This document shows, piece by piece, positions 37,227 through 45,707 of a stretch of 64,000 nt of DNA. Each line of letters begins with the position of its first letter. Position 1 is the stretch's first letter. Under the pieces are notes generated by a model, which saw only the letters and a list, made by a program, of their open reading frames with translations, did not search any database and had not been told where the DNA came from. The DNA is from Maledivibacter halophilus (lineage in GTDB: Bacteria; Bacillota; Clostridia; Peptostreptococcales; Caminicellaceae). The DNA is taken from the NCBI RefSeq assembly GCF_900167445.1, contig NZ_FUZT01000009.1, positions 1-64,000 of the forward strand, in the 5' to 3' direction. A program made the translations under genes and the position numbers.

Positions 37227-37862
37227 GTGTGGGTTGAAGTAAAAGATGTCAGTAAAAGATATGGAAACCTTCAGGTCTTAAGGGATTTTAATATTAAATT
37301 TGAAGAAAAAACAATTTCAGCTTTATTGGGACCCTCGGGCTGTGGTAAAACAACTCTGCTAAATATAATTTCCGGATTGGAGCAGTATGATTCAGGAAAT
37401 ATTAAAGGTATAGAAAATAAAAAGTTCTCCTATATCTTTCAGGAAGATAGATTGGTTCCCTGGCTTTCTGTAGAAGAAAATATTCATTTTGTCCTAAAGC
37501 GATTATATAGGAATCAGGAAATAATAAATATTACTGATAAATATTTGAAAATAGTTGGTTTAGAAGAATATAAACATTATTATCCCAGGGAGTTAAGTGG
37601 TGGAATGAAGCAGAGAGTGGCCATTGCAAGGGCTTTTGCCTACCCCTCTGATATTCTGCTTATGGATGAACCCTTTAAGGGTTTAGATATGGAGCTTAAA
37701 ACTAATCTTAGTGAGGCCTTTATTTCTCTTTGGAAAAAGGATAAAAAAACCGTTGTTTTTGTTACCCATGATATGAATGAAGCTATGGTCCTTGCTGATT
37801 ATGTATTTATATTAGATGGTAAACCTCTAGCTATAAAGGATAAAATAGTTACAGAGGATTAA
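37227..37862 (+). CDS. ABC transporter ATP-binding protein (NitT/TauT-like)
   Basis: 211-residue ATPase, slightly short for the family. Walker A GPSGCGKTT, Q-loop FQEDRLVPW (the QEDxLxPW form typical of nitrate/taurine transporters), signature LSGGMKQRVAIARA, Walker B ILLMDEPFKGLD and the switch histidine in VTHDMNEA. Start is a GTG with AAAGGATG upstream. It completes the operon; a bidirectional terminator follows. Confidence 0.93.
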   Translation: MWVEVKDVSKRYGNLQVLRDFNIKFEEKTISALLGPSGCGKTTLLNIISGLEQYDSGNIKGIENKKFSYIFQEDRLVPWLSVEENIHFVLKRLYRNQEIINITDKYLKIVGLEEYKHYYPRELSGGMKQRVAIARAFAYPSDILLMDEPFKGLDMELKTNLSEAFISLWKKDKKTVVFVTHDMNEAMVLADYVFILDGKPLAIKDKIVTED

Positions 37863-37930
37863 ACTTTTAAAGGCGTACATTTATATTTAAGTTGTAAAAA
37901 ATAATCTTAAAGCATTGAGATTAGATATTT

Positions 37931-37970
37931 AAAAATACCAAAGACATTTTAAACGCCTTTGGTATTTTTT
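37931..37970. terminator. Bidirectional terminator between ABC operon and IclR gene
   Basis: AAAATACCAAAG pairs with CTTTGGTATTTT; A- and T-runs flank both sides, so it can serve the plus-strand ABC operon and the convergent IclR gene. Confidence 0.85.
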
Positions 37971-38727
37971 ATAATATAGAATAATTATTAAAGGAATCAA
38001 AAATCTGTCGGATTTTCTCATCGGTCATTCTAAATTTAGGACCAGTTATACTAAGGGATCCAATAAGATTTCCAGATATATTTTTTATTGGAAGACCAAT
38101 GCATTTTATACCAACTTCAAATTCTTCATCATCTATAGAATATCCTCTATCTTTAATCATATAAATTTCTTTTAATAGTTCTTCCTTCGATGTGATAGTA
38201 TTGTTGGTAAATTTTTTGAATTCGATATTATCCACTATTTCTTTTGCTTTTTCCTCAGGTAAATTTGCTAAAATGATTTTTCCACTTGAAGTACAATATA
38301 TAGGACATCTTTTTCCCTTTTTAGACAGTATTTGAATTGGTTGGTTCCCAGTCATTTTTTCTACAAAAACAATTTCATTATCATCTAAAACTGCAAAATG
38401 AGCAGTTTCATTGAACTTATCGACTAAATGTTCCATTAAGGGCTTGACAAGCTCACTAAAATTCATCTTGTTAAGATAGCTGCAGGCTATTTCAAAAAAC
38501 TTTGTAGAAAGTGAATATTTGTCGTTTGTTTTATTTTGTACAAGGAATCCTTCATATTCTAGAGTCAATAATATTTTATGAACAGAACTTTTTGACAGGT
38601 TTAATTTTTTACTTAATTCCGTTGTACCCATTTCTGTGGAATCGCTATTAAACAACGATAGAATATTACAAGCCTTTTGTACAGACTTGATTAAGTACTT
38701 TGTATTACCCTTCATAATACTACTCAT
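37969..38727 (-). CDS. IclR family transcriptional regulator
   Basis: About 252-residue regulator. N-terminal winged helix (VQKACNILSLFNSDSTEMGTTELSKKLNLSKSSVHKILLTLEYEGF) and C-terminal ligand-binding domain (KKGKRCPIYCTSSGKIILANL, KCIGLPIKNISGNLIGSLSITG). Start chosen at 38727 with GAGGTG upstream. An inverted repeat TATAGA/TCTATA lies in its own upstream region. It neighbours the SLC13 carrier and 2-oxoacid oxidoreductase genes, and is the best candidate to bind the repeated GATACATTGTATTC operators between them. Confidence 0.9.
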   Translation of the reverse strand: MSSIMKGNTKYLIKSVQKACNILSLFNSDSTEMGTTELSKKLNLSKSSVHKILLTLEYEGFLVQNKTNDKYSLSTKFFEIACSYLNKMNFSELVKPLMEHLVDKFNETAHFAVLDDNEIVFVEKMTGNQPIQILSKKGKRCPIYCTSSGKIILANLPEEKAKEIVDNIEFKKFTNNTITSKEELLKEIYMIKDRGYSIDDEEFEVGIKCIGLPIKNISGNLIGSLSITGPKFRMTDEKIRQIFDSFNNYSIL

Positions 38728-38878
38728 AATTAACACCTCATAAACTCTTACTCTCATCAATTTAGAGAAAAGAACTTGTTTTTTTATTATATAGATTTGT
38801 TTATCTATAATTTCCTTACTTAATATATTAATAAATTCAATATCTTATTTCAAGCTTATATTTTGATGCTGTAATTAA

Positions 38879-38926
38879 AAAAATCTCAATTCATTAAAAA
38901 ACAAATTAGAATTGAGATTTTTTTGA
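38879..38926 (-). terminator. Rho-independent terminator of the SLC13 carrier gene
   Basis: Minus strand ATCTCAATTC pairs with GAATTGAGAT and is followed by TTTTTTT. Confidence 0.85.
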
Positions 38927-38952
38927 TTTTTTATAAGGGAGTCAATTATAAA

Positions 38953-40374
38953 CTATATTATGCCTATCAAACTTGCAAAGTACATGAATATAACATTACA
39001 AATTATCCAAAGTAGCGATATTATTATTCCCGGTTTTGGCATATCCCAAAGCTTCCAGTACTTATAATCATAAGTAGTTAAAGGTATAGGATCAAGGGGA
39101 ATCAAAAATACACATGAAGCAGTAAATGCAATAGGAAGGGCTAAAATAGCTGGATTTATTCCTAGGTTTGAAGCTAAAATACTAAGAACAGGAATAGCCA
39201 CTGCAACTACTGCCGTTGCCACTGGTAAAAGCAAATGTGAAAATATACCGAAGGAACTTACTGCTAATAAAATTGTAATTATATTTGTGCTGCCCAAATT
39301 ACTTAAAAAGGTTGTTGCTATCCATTCAGCTCCTTTTTGGGAATATATTGCCATACCCAGTGTATTTGCTGCTCCTAACAATAATAAAACATTCCAAGAG
39401 ACAGAAGAATTTGCTTTTTCCCATGTAACCAGATTAATACCTGGAAGAAACAATGTAAATGCAGCTAAGACAGAAGCTAGTGGTATAGATATACCTGTCC
39501 AGCCTTGAGTAAACCAAAGAATTATTGTTGTAGTAAATATTACTAAAAACTTCTTTTCGGCTGTTGAAAGAGGCCCTAATTTTTTTCTTTCTTCCTTTAC
39601 ATCTTCAAATCCCTTTACATACTCAAATTCTGGTGGAAACATTTTGGTAAGTATAAACCATGAGAATAATGTTAGTATCATAGCCATAGGAAAGCCTATT
39701 ATAGTCCATTGAATAAAGCTTATATCCATATTTGCTGTGCTTTTTAGCAAAGAAATTGATAATACATTTATACCACTTCCTGCTGGAGTACCGAATCCAC
39801 CAAGGGCAGAGGCTATAGGTATACCCATCATCATTGCTTTTCCAAAATTAGACTTACCTGGTATACAATTGTTTTTTTGCAATATTGAATAAGCTATACT
39901 TGAAAAAATAATTGCTGTAGGAATATCAACCAGCACTGTTGATATAACAGCCGTAGGCAGCATAAAGCTTAAAAGCACCATATTTGCCTTTGTTCCAAAT
40001 AAGCAGCTGACAAATAGAGAAATTCTTTTGCCAAGACCAGAGTCTATGAAGGCCTTAGCTATAATAAGGGTCGAAAGTATAAAGAATATAGTGGCAATTG
40101 TAAAATTCGATAAAGCTTCCGATAGTGGAACAATTTTAAGAGTATCCAAAAGCATAGTGAATAAAACGGCAGAAATACCTATAGGAACAATTTCAAATAC
40201 CCACCAAATAACAGCAACAAGCATGAGAACCAGGGCTTTTTGACCTTCTAGAGTCAAACCCTCTGGAGTTGGAAGCTTGGTTAAAAATATATAAAGAAAT
40301 ATAGACAGTATTCCCAATACAATTTTTTTATAATCTATTTTATTATCAATTGACATTGAAGAAGTATTACCCAT
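38953..40374 (-). CDS. SLC13/DASS family anion:sodium symporter
   Basis: About 473-residue membrane carrier of the divalent anion:sodium symporter family (dicarboxylates, tricarboxylates or sulfate). Features: many hydrophobic helices, IWWVFEIVPIGISAVLFTML near the N-terminus, PTAVISTVLVDIPTAIIFSS and GTPAGSGINVLSISLL (substrate-loop type), and SFGIFSHLLLPVATAVVAVAIP. Start at 40374 has GGAGG upstream, contained in the alternative earlier ATG. Divergent from the oxidoreductase operon, sharing a control region with two copies of a putative IclR operator. Confidence 0.88.
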   Translation of the reverse strand: MGNTSSMSIDNKIDYKKIVLGILSIFLYIFLTKLPTPEGLTLEGQKALVLMLVAVIWWVFEIVPIGISAVLFTMLLDTLKIVPLSEALSNFTIATIFFILSTLIIAKAFIDSGLGKRISLFVSCLFGTKANMVLLSFMLPTAVISTVLVDIPTAIIFSSIAYSILQKNNCIPGKSNFGKAMMMGIPIASALGGFGTPAGSGINVLSISLLKSTANMDISFIQWTIIGFPMAMILTLFSWFILTKMFPPEFEYVKGFEDVKEERKKLGPLSTAEKKFLVIFTTTIILWFTQGWTGISIPLASVLAAFTLFLPGINLVTWEKANSSVSWNVLLLLGAANTLGMAIYSQKGAEWIATTFLSNLGSTNIITILLAVSSFGIFSHLLLPVATAVVAVAIPVLSILASNLGINPAILALPIAFTASCVFLIPLDPIPLTTYDYKYWKLWDMPKPGIIISLLWIICNVIFMYFASLIGII

Positions 40375-40465
40375 AATAATTATTACCTCCATAATATAAA
40401 GATTTTAAAGATATAGAATCGTTTTCATATCTCACAAAAATAATTTTTTTAAAAACATTAAGCAG

Positions 40466-40502
40466 TAGGTGTGTTTTATTACGATACATTGTATTCTAAT
40501 AA
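40466..40502. promoter_or_regulatory. Putative IclR operator, copy 1
   Basis: Contains CGATACATTGTATTCTAATAA. Preceded by TAGGTGTG, also shared with copy 2. The ATACATTGTAT core is almost palindromic, as expected for a dimeric regulator. Confidence 0.65.
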
Positions 40503-40592
40503 TATATTCATTCGACATTATTTTTGATATTCCTTCCTAAAAACAAAAAAAATTATCTTTTTTTTAAAAAAATTTTAATTCAAAAAAACGGT

Positions 40593-40621
40593 TGATTTTT
40601 AAAATAAAATAATTTATAATC
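40593..40621 (+). promoter_or_regulatory. Promoter of the 2-oxoacid oxidoreductase operon
   Basis: TTGATT (40593-40598), 17-base spacer, TATAAT (40616-40621). The predicted start lies at the beginning of operator copy 2. Confidence 0.8.
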
Positions 40622-40625
40622 CAAT

Positions 40626-40660
40626 TAGGTGTTGTAATAAGATACATTGTATTCTAATAA
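40626..40660. promoter_or_regulatory. Putative IclR operator, copy 2
   Basis: Contains AGATACATTGTATTCTAATAA, identical to copy 1 over 20 bases, and sits directly downstream of the TATAAT, where binding would block transcription. Confidence 0.65.
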
Positions 40661-40688
40661 AATACAAACTGAATAAGGAGGGGCCAAT

Positions 40689-41240
40689 TTGAATAAATTG
40701 AAATTTTATGGCCTAGGTGGCCAAGGAGTAGTGACAGCTGCTAAAATATTTTCATCTGCAATATCATTATATGAAAATAAATATGCAATCACTGTTCCTG
40801 CCTATGGACATGAAAGAAGAGGTGCACCGGTAAATACAAGTATTATAGTTGATGATGAGCCAGTATTGCTGAATTCCTTTGTATATACTCCAGATGTAGT
40901 ACTAGTTATGGATGACACTATAATAGATAAAAATGTAGATGTATCTGAGGGAATTCATGCAGATAGTATCCTCGTTATTAATACAGAGGAACAAGGAATA
41001 TTAGAAAGATATAAGAAGTTCAATTTTAAAGAAATCTATTATGTTGATGGTACCCAAATTGCTGTAGAAACCATTGGCAAGGGGATTCCAAATGGATCTA
41101 TGCTAGGAGCTTTGGCAGGCAGTGGTATTGTAACTATAGAAGCTGTAGAGAAAGCAATAAAGGATATGTTTAAAGAAAAGGCAGGTGATATCAATGCAAA
41201 GGCAGCAAGAAAAGCCTATGAGCAAATCAAAAAAATATAG
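40689..41240 (+). CDS. 2-oxoacid:ferredoxin oxidoreductase, gamma subunit
   Basis: 183-residue subunit of a four-subunit oxidoreductase that converts a 2-oxoacid and CoA to acyl-CoA, CO2 and reduced ferredoxin. GLGGQGVVTAAKIF at the N-terminus, AYGHERRGAPVNTSI and PNGSMLGALAGSGIV are gamma-subunit blocks. Start is TTG with AAGGAGGGG upstream. Gene order gamma-delta-alpha-beta matches pyruvate or branched-chain 2-oxoacid enzymes (PorGDAB/Vor type) more than 2-oxoglutarate ones. Confidence 0.93.
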   Translation: MNKLKFYGLGGQGVVTAAKIFSSAISLYENKYAITVPAYGHERRGAPVNTSIIVDDEPVLLNSFVYTPDVVLVMDDTIIDKNVDVSEGIHADSILVINTEEQGILERYKKFNFKEIYYVDGTQIAVETIGKGIPNGSMLGALAGSGIVTIEAVEKAIKDMFKEKAGDINAKAARKAYEQIKKI

Positions 41241-41502
41241 AGTATTTGGACCAGTGGCAACTGTATTCGATAGTTCCAATACGGGAAGCTGGAGATTAGA
41301 AAGACCAGAGATTGATTATTCTCAGTGTATAAAATGTGGTACCTGTGAAAGGGTATGTCCAGCAAATGTAATTGACGTTTTAAAAGAAGAAAAAGAATGT
41401 GTAGTTATAGATTTTGACTATTGCAAAGGTTGTGGAGTTTGTGCAAACGAATGTCCTAAAAAATGCATTGATATGGTCTTAGAAAAGGGAGGTGAAAAAT
41501 AA
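41218..41502 (+). CDS. 2-oxoacid:ferredoxin oxidoreductase, delta subunit (2x[4Fe-4S])
   Basis: About 94-residue ferredoxin-like subunit. Two cluster motifs: CIKCGTCERVCP and CKGCGVCANECP, each CxxCxxCxxxCP. The short N-terminal YRVFGPVATV stretch matches PorD-type proteins. Start at 41218 is favoured by homology to that stretch and overlaps the gamma gene by 23 nt; an ATG at 41194 with AGGTGA upstream is an alternative. It passes electrons from the catalytic alpha-beta pair to ferredoxin. Confidence 0.93.
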   Translation: MSKSKKYRVFGPVATVFDSSNTGSWRLERPEIDYSQCIKCGTCERVCPANVIDVLKEEKECVVIDFDYCKGCGVCANECPKKCIDMVLEKGGEK

Positions 41503-42707
41503 TGTCACATAAGATGTTGGATGGAAACTCAGCTGCGGTTGAAGCAATGAAGCTGGCTAGAGTTCAAGTTATATCTGCTTATCCCATTACTCCACAAAGC
41601 TCAATTTCAGAAAAGCTTGCTGATATTGTTGCTTCTGGGGAATTAAAGGCGGAATATGTCAGGGTTGAATCAGAGCATAGTGCAATGTCTGTGGCAACTG
41701 CAGCTCAACTAACCGGTGTAAGGGCAGCAACAGCAACTGCCTCAAATGGTTTGGCTCTTATGCATGAGGTGCTTAGTATGACATCGGGAAATAGAGTTCC
41801 TTTGGTAATGCCAGTTGTTAATAGAGGGATAGCTGCACCGTGGACTTTATGGTGTGAACATGGAGATGCCATGGCAGAAAGGGATTCTGGATGGATGCAG
41901 TTTTATTGTCAAAATGTACAGGAGGTTTTAGACCTGCAGCTTATGGCCTATAGGGTTGCAGAAGACGAAAATGTTTTGACTCCAGCTATGGTATGCTTGG
42001 ATGGTTTCTTTTTATCCCATTCTATGCAGAAAATTGACGTACCGGAGCAGGAAACTGTAGATAAATTTATCGGAGAATACCGACCTAAAAATACATATTT
42101 AGATACGAAGGATCCTATGTTCATATGTGATTTAACATCTCCCGGTGAATATACAGAAATGAGGTATCAGCAAAAAACTGCCTTTGATAATGCTATTGAG
42201 GTCATAGAAAAGGTTCAGGATGAATTTTACAAAACCTTCAAAAGAAAATTGAGTATAGTTGAAGGCTATAAAACAGATGATGCCGATGTGGTATTAGTTA
42301 CATTAGGTTCAATGACTGGAACTGCAAAATATGTTGTAAATAAATTTAGAGAAGAAGGTAAAAAGGTAGGGGTGGCAAAGCTTACGGTATTTAGACCATT
42401 TCCTGCTGAATATATAAGAAAGCTTCTCGGAGATAAGAAAGTAATAGGGGTTTTTGATAGAAGTGCAGGATTAGGCGGCCAAGGAGGACCAGTTTGGAGT
42501 GAAATAAACTGTGCATTAAAAGAACTTGACTGTGATATTAGAGACTATATTGGCGGCTTAGGTGGCAGAGATGTGCCTCCAGCTACAATTGAAAAAATCT
42601 TTAATGAATTATTAGAAATACATGAAGGAAAAGGAGAAAATCACACTCAATGGATTGATGTGAAGGATAACGCTATGGATATAAGGCAGGTGATTAAGAA
42701 TGTATGA
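41502..42707 (+). CDS. 2-oxoacid:ferredoxin oxidoreductase, alpha subunit
   Basis: 401-residue subunit. N-terminal AYPITPQSSISEKLADIV is the hallmark of the pyrimidine-binding domain; YVRVESEHSAMSVA holds the conserved glutamate; the C-terminal domain has FDRSAGLGGQGGPVWSEI. Its ATG overlaps the delta stop by one base, with GGGAGG upstream, and its end overlaps the beta gene by 8 nt. Resembles PorA/VorB proteins; substrate not decided by sequence, but downstream Ptb and Buk favour products such as butyryl- or branched acyl-CoA. Confidence 0.93.
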   Translation: MSHKMLDGNSAAVEAMKLARVQVISAYPITPQSSISEKLADIVASGELKAEYVRVESEHSAMSVATAAQLTGVRAATATASNGLALMHEVLSMTSGNRVPLVMPVVNRGIAAPWTLWCEHGDAMAERDSGWMQFYCQNVQEVLDLQLMAYRVAEDENVLTPAMVCLDGFFLSHSMQKIDVPEQETVDKFIGEYRPKNTYLDTKDPMFICDLTSPGEYTEMRYQQKTAFDNAIEVIEKVQDEFYKTFKRKLSIVEGYKTDDADVVLVTLGSMTGTAKYVVNKFREEGKKVGVAKLTVFRPFPAEYIRKLLGDKKVIGVFDRSAGLGGQGGPVWSEINCALKELDCDIRDYIGGLGGRDVPPATIEKIFNELLEIHEGKGENHTQWIDVKDNAMDIRQVIKNV

Positions 42708-43578
42708 TATTAAACATAAATCGAAGGGATTAGTTTCCCATGGAGTGAGCACATGTGCAGGCTGTGGTCTGGAGCTTATTATCAGAAATGTTTTAGAGGT
42801 CTTGGGTGAAGATACTATTATAGTAATACCGCCTGGATGTTCAGCTCTATTTTCAGGCTTTGGAAAAGAAACAGCATTAAAGATACCTGGTTTTCAAGGG
42901 AATCTTGAAAACACAGCCGCATGTGCTGCTGGAATAAGAGCAGCATTAAATGCTAAAGGAAATAAAGATACAACTGTACTTGCATTTGCAGGAGATGGAG
43001 CCACAGTAGATATTGGTATTCAAGCCTTATCAGGGGTTTTAGAAAGAAAAGATAAGATCCTATATGTATGCTATGATAACGAAGCCTATATGAATACTGG
43101 GATTCAGGGAAGTAGTTCTACCCCCATACATGCCAGTACAACAACTACACCAGCTGGAAAAGTAACGAATAGAAAGGACCTGCTTCAAATAGCTATTGCC
43201 CATGATATTCCCTATGCAGCAACGGCTTCTATTCATAATGTAAATGATCTTAAAAAGAAGGTCGAAAAGGCAAAAAATGTTGATGGGCCATCTTTATTGC
43301 ATATTCATACACCTTGTCCTACAGGCTGGAGATTTAATCCTGCTAAATCTGTGGAAATAGCAAGAAAAGCGGTACAAACTGGATGTTGGATTTTGTATGA
43401 ATATGAGGAAGGAAAGGCAAAGGTCAATTATAAGCCTAAAGAATTAATGCCAGTGGAAGAATATACTAATTTACAGGGAAGATTTAAAGGCTTAAAGGAA
43501 GATGAAAAGAAAAAGTTTCAGGAATATATTAAAAACCATTTTGAAAATTATGTCAAAAGATTGGAAAATGATATCTAA
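42700..43578 (+). CDS. 2-oxoacid:ferredoxin oxidoreductase, beta subunit (TPP-binding)
   Basis: 292-residue thiamine-diphosphate subunit. GVSTCAGCGLELIIRN contains cluster-ligating cysteines, AFAGDGATVDIGIQALSG is the TPP/Mg binding GDG motif, and YDNEAYMNTGIQGSSSTP completes it; HTPCPTGWRF carries a further conserved cysteine. Completes the gamma-delta-alpha-beta set and is followed by a terminator, so the kinase genes behind may have a second promoter or rely on readthrough. Confidence 0.94.
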   Translation: MYDIKHKSKGLVSHGVSTCAGCGLELIIRNVLEVLGEDTIIVIPPGCSALFSGFGKETALKIPGFQGNLENTAACAAGIRAALNAKGNKDTTVLAFAGDGATVDIGIQALSGVLERKDKILYVCYDNEAYMNTGIQGSSSTPIHASTTTTPAGKVTNRKDLLQIAIAHDIPYAATASIHNVNDLKKKVEKAKNVDGPSLLHIHTPCPTGWRFNPAKSVEIARKAVQTGCWILYEYEEGKAKVNYKPKELMPVEEYTNLQGRFKGLKEDEKKKFQEYIKNHFENYVKRLENDI

Positions 43579-43590
43579 AAATATTTAAAA

Positions 43591-43648
43591 ATAGACAAGC
43601 TGGAATGTTATAGGAAGTTTTAATGCATCCTAGCTTGTCTTTTTTAAA
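43591..43648 (+). terminator. Rho-independent terminator after the beta subunit gene
   Basis: AGACAAGCT pairs with AGCTTGTCT, with GGAATG/CATCC continuing the stem, followed by TTTTTT. Confidence 0.85.
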
Positions 43649-43680
43649 GCAAAATAATTAATTTGCAGGAGGTATAGAAA

Positions 43681-44748
43681 ATGCCATATAAAATTTTAAT
43701 AATAAATCTGGGATCTACCTCTACAAAAATTGCCATATATTCTGATTTAAAGGAAGAATTTAAAGAATCCATAGGACATTCCCAAGAAGAACTTAATGTA
43801 TTTTCCAATATATGGGATCAGATAGATTTTAGGAAGGAAAAGATATTGAATCTATTAAGAGAAAATGAATATAAATTAGAATCCTTTGATGCTATTTCCT
43901 GTAGAGGAGGAAATGTAAAGCCAGTCCCTGGTGGTATATATCTTTTAAATGAAGAAATGGTTTCAGATATGCGCAGTGAAAAATATGGTGTTCATCCAAC
44001 AAATGTGGGAAATGTCATTGCATATCAGCTAGGTAAGAAAGCTGGCATACCAGTTATTATAGCAGACCCACCGGTAACCGATGAGCTTTGTGAATTTGCC
44101 AGATTTTCAGGGATAAAAGAAATACCTAGAATGAGCAGCTTCCATGCCCTTAATCAAAAACGTACAGCAAGAAAAATATCAATGGAGCTTAAAAAAGAAT
44201 ATGGGGATATTAATTTAATAGTCGCACATTTAGGAGGAGGAATTTCAGTAGCTGCCCATGAAAAGGGCTTAATAATAGATGTTAATAATGCCCTTGATGG
44301 AGATGGGCCCTTTTCTCCAGAAAGAGCAGGAACAGTGCCGGCGGGAGATTTAATTAGAATGTGCTTTTTTGGTAGATATAGTGAGGAAGAAATAATCAAA
44401 AAAGTAAGGGGCGGCGGAGGACTTATGTCCTATTTAAATACCAATAGTGGACTTGAAGTTGAAAAGATGATTGACAATGGAGATAGATATGCTTTAAAGG
44501 TTTTTAAAGCAATGGCCTATCAAATTTCAAAGGAAATAGGATCGGCAGCAGCGGTTCTTAAAGGTAAGGTTGACGCTATTGTATTAACAGGCAGCTTAGC
44601 TTATTCTGAAAGACTAACAAAATGGATAAAGGAAAGCACAGAATTTATAGCACCTATATATATAATGGCTGGAGAAAATGAAATGATTTCACTGGCTGAA
44701 AATGCTTTAAGATATCTTAATGGAGAAGAAAAACCAAAGAAATATTAG
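43681..44748 (+). CDS. buk: Butyrate kinase
   Basis: 355-residue ASKHA-fold kinase transferring phosphate from acyl-phosphate to ADP. LIINLGSTSTKIAIY is the N-terminal nucleotide-binding motif; RGGNVKPVPGGIYLLN, FHALNQKRTARKI and VAHLGGGISVAAHEKG are butyrate-kinase specific. Length matches Buk rather than acetate kinase. GCAGGAGG precedes the ATG. With Ptb 19 nt downstream it yields ATP from acyl-CoA, probably butyryl- or branched-chain acyl-CoA made by the upstream oxidoreductase. Confidence 0.94.
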   Translation: MPYKILIINLGSTSTKIAIYSDLKEEFKESIGHSQEELNVFSNIWDQIDFRKEKILNLLRENEYKLESFDAISCRGGNVKPVPGGIYLLNEEMVSDMRSEKYGVHPTNVGNVIAYQLGKKAGIPVIIADPPVTDELCEFARFSGIKEIPRMSSFHALNQKRTARKISMELKKEYGDINLIVAHLGGGISVAAHEKGLIIDVNNALDGDGPFSPERAGTVPAGDLIRMCFFGRYSEEEIIKKVRGGGGLMSYLNTNSGLEVEKMIDNGDRYALKVFKAMAYQISKEIGSAAAVLKGKVDAIVLTGSLAYSERLTKWIKESTEFIAPIYIMAGENEMISLAENALRYLNGEEKPKKY

Positions 44749-44766
44749 AATGAAGGCGGTGGAAAA

Positions 44767-45660
44767 ATGATTAAAAACTTAAATGACTTAATTGAAAAAA
44801 CTAAAAATAGAGAGAAAAGAAAAATTGCTATAGCAGCAGCTGAGGATATAGATATATTAGAAGTAGTAGAAAAAGCTGTAGAGCTAGGATTGGCAGATTT
44901 CATCCTTATAGGAGACAAAGAAAAGATAGAGAAAATAGCCCTTGAAAATAATAAGAAATGTGATTATGAATTAATAGATGAGGCAAATCATAAAAAAGCA
45001 GCGGAAAAGGCAGTTGAATTAGTAAAAAAGGGAATGGCCCATGGAATCATGAAGGGGCTCCTTCATACAAGTACATTTCTCAGGGCTGTGCTAAACAAAG
45101 AGAAGGGCTTAAACAAAGGAAAAATGATAAGTCAAATATCTGTATTTGATAAAGAATTTGGTGAAGGACTGCAGCTTCTTACGGATTGTGCAATGTCCAT
45201 AGAGCCTAGTCTTAAGGAAAAGAAGGAAATAATAGAAAATGCAGTAGAGCTGTCATTAAAAATAGGTTACAATAAACCTAAGGTGGCTTTGCTTTCTGCA
45301 GTTGAGGTGATAAATCCTGCAATCAATGACACATTAGAAGCAGCTGTTTTAAGTAAGATGGCCGATAGGGGTCAAATAAAAAATGCAGTGGTGGATGGTC
45401 CCTTTGCCCTTGATAACGCAATATCACCAGAGGCTGCTGCCCATAAGGGAATAAAAGGTGATGTGGCAGGTCAGGCAGATGTTTTAGTAGTGCCTAATTT
45501 ACAGGTGGGTAATGTATTAACAAAGGCCCTTACCTATTATGCCCATAAAGATGTGGCAGCAGCGGTGATGGGAGCCGATGCACCAATTGTTATGACTTCA
45601 AGAACCGATTCAGTAAAGAATAAATTACTTTCAATAGCATTAGCTAGTTATATATCGTAG
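44767..45660 (+). CDS. ptb: Phosphate butyryltransferase
   Basis: 297-residue phosphotransacylase converting acyl-CoA and phosphate to acyl-phosphate and CoA. Family blocks: AHGIMKGLLHTSTFLRAVLN, ISQISVFD, DGPFALDNAISPEAAAHKGI and DVLVVPNLQVGNVLTKALTY. Full length. Order buk-ptb is the reverse of the classic Clostridium ptb-buk operon. AAGGCGGTGG precedes the ATG. Confidence 0.94.
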   Translation: MIKNLNDLIEKTKNREKRKIAIAAAEDIDILEVVEKAVELGLADFILIGDKEKIEKIALENNKKCDYELIDEANHKKAAEKAVELVKKGMAHGIMKGLLHTSTFLRAVLNKEKGLNKGKMISQISVFDKEFGEGLQLLTDCAMSIEPSLKEKKEIIENAVELSLKIGYNKPKVALLSAVEVINPAINDTLEAAVLSKMADRGQIKNAVVDGPFALDNAISPEAAAHKGIKGDVAGQADVLVVPNLQVGNVLTKALTYYAHKDVAAAVMGADAPIVMTSRTDSVKNKLLSIALASYIS

Positions 45661-45707
45661 CGGTAGGTTTTTATAATTATAAATAAATTTATAGAGGGAG
45701 GATGGGA

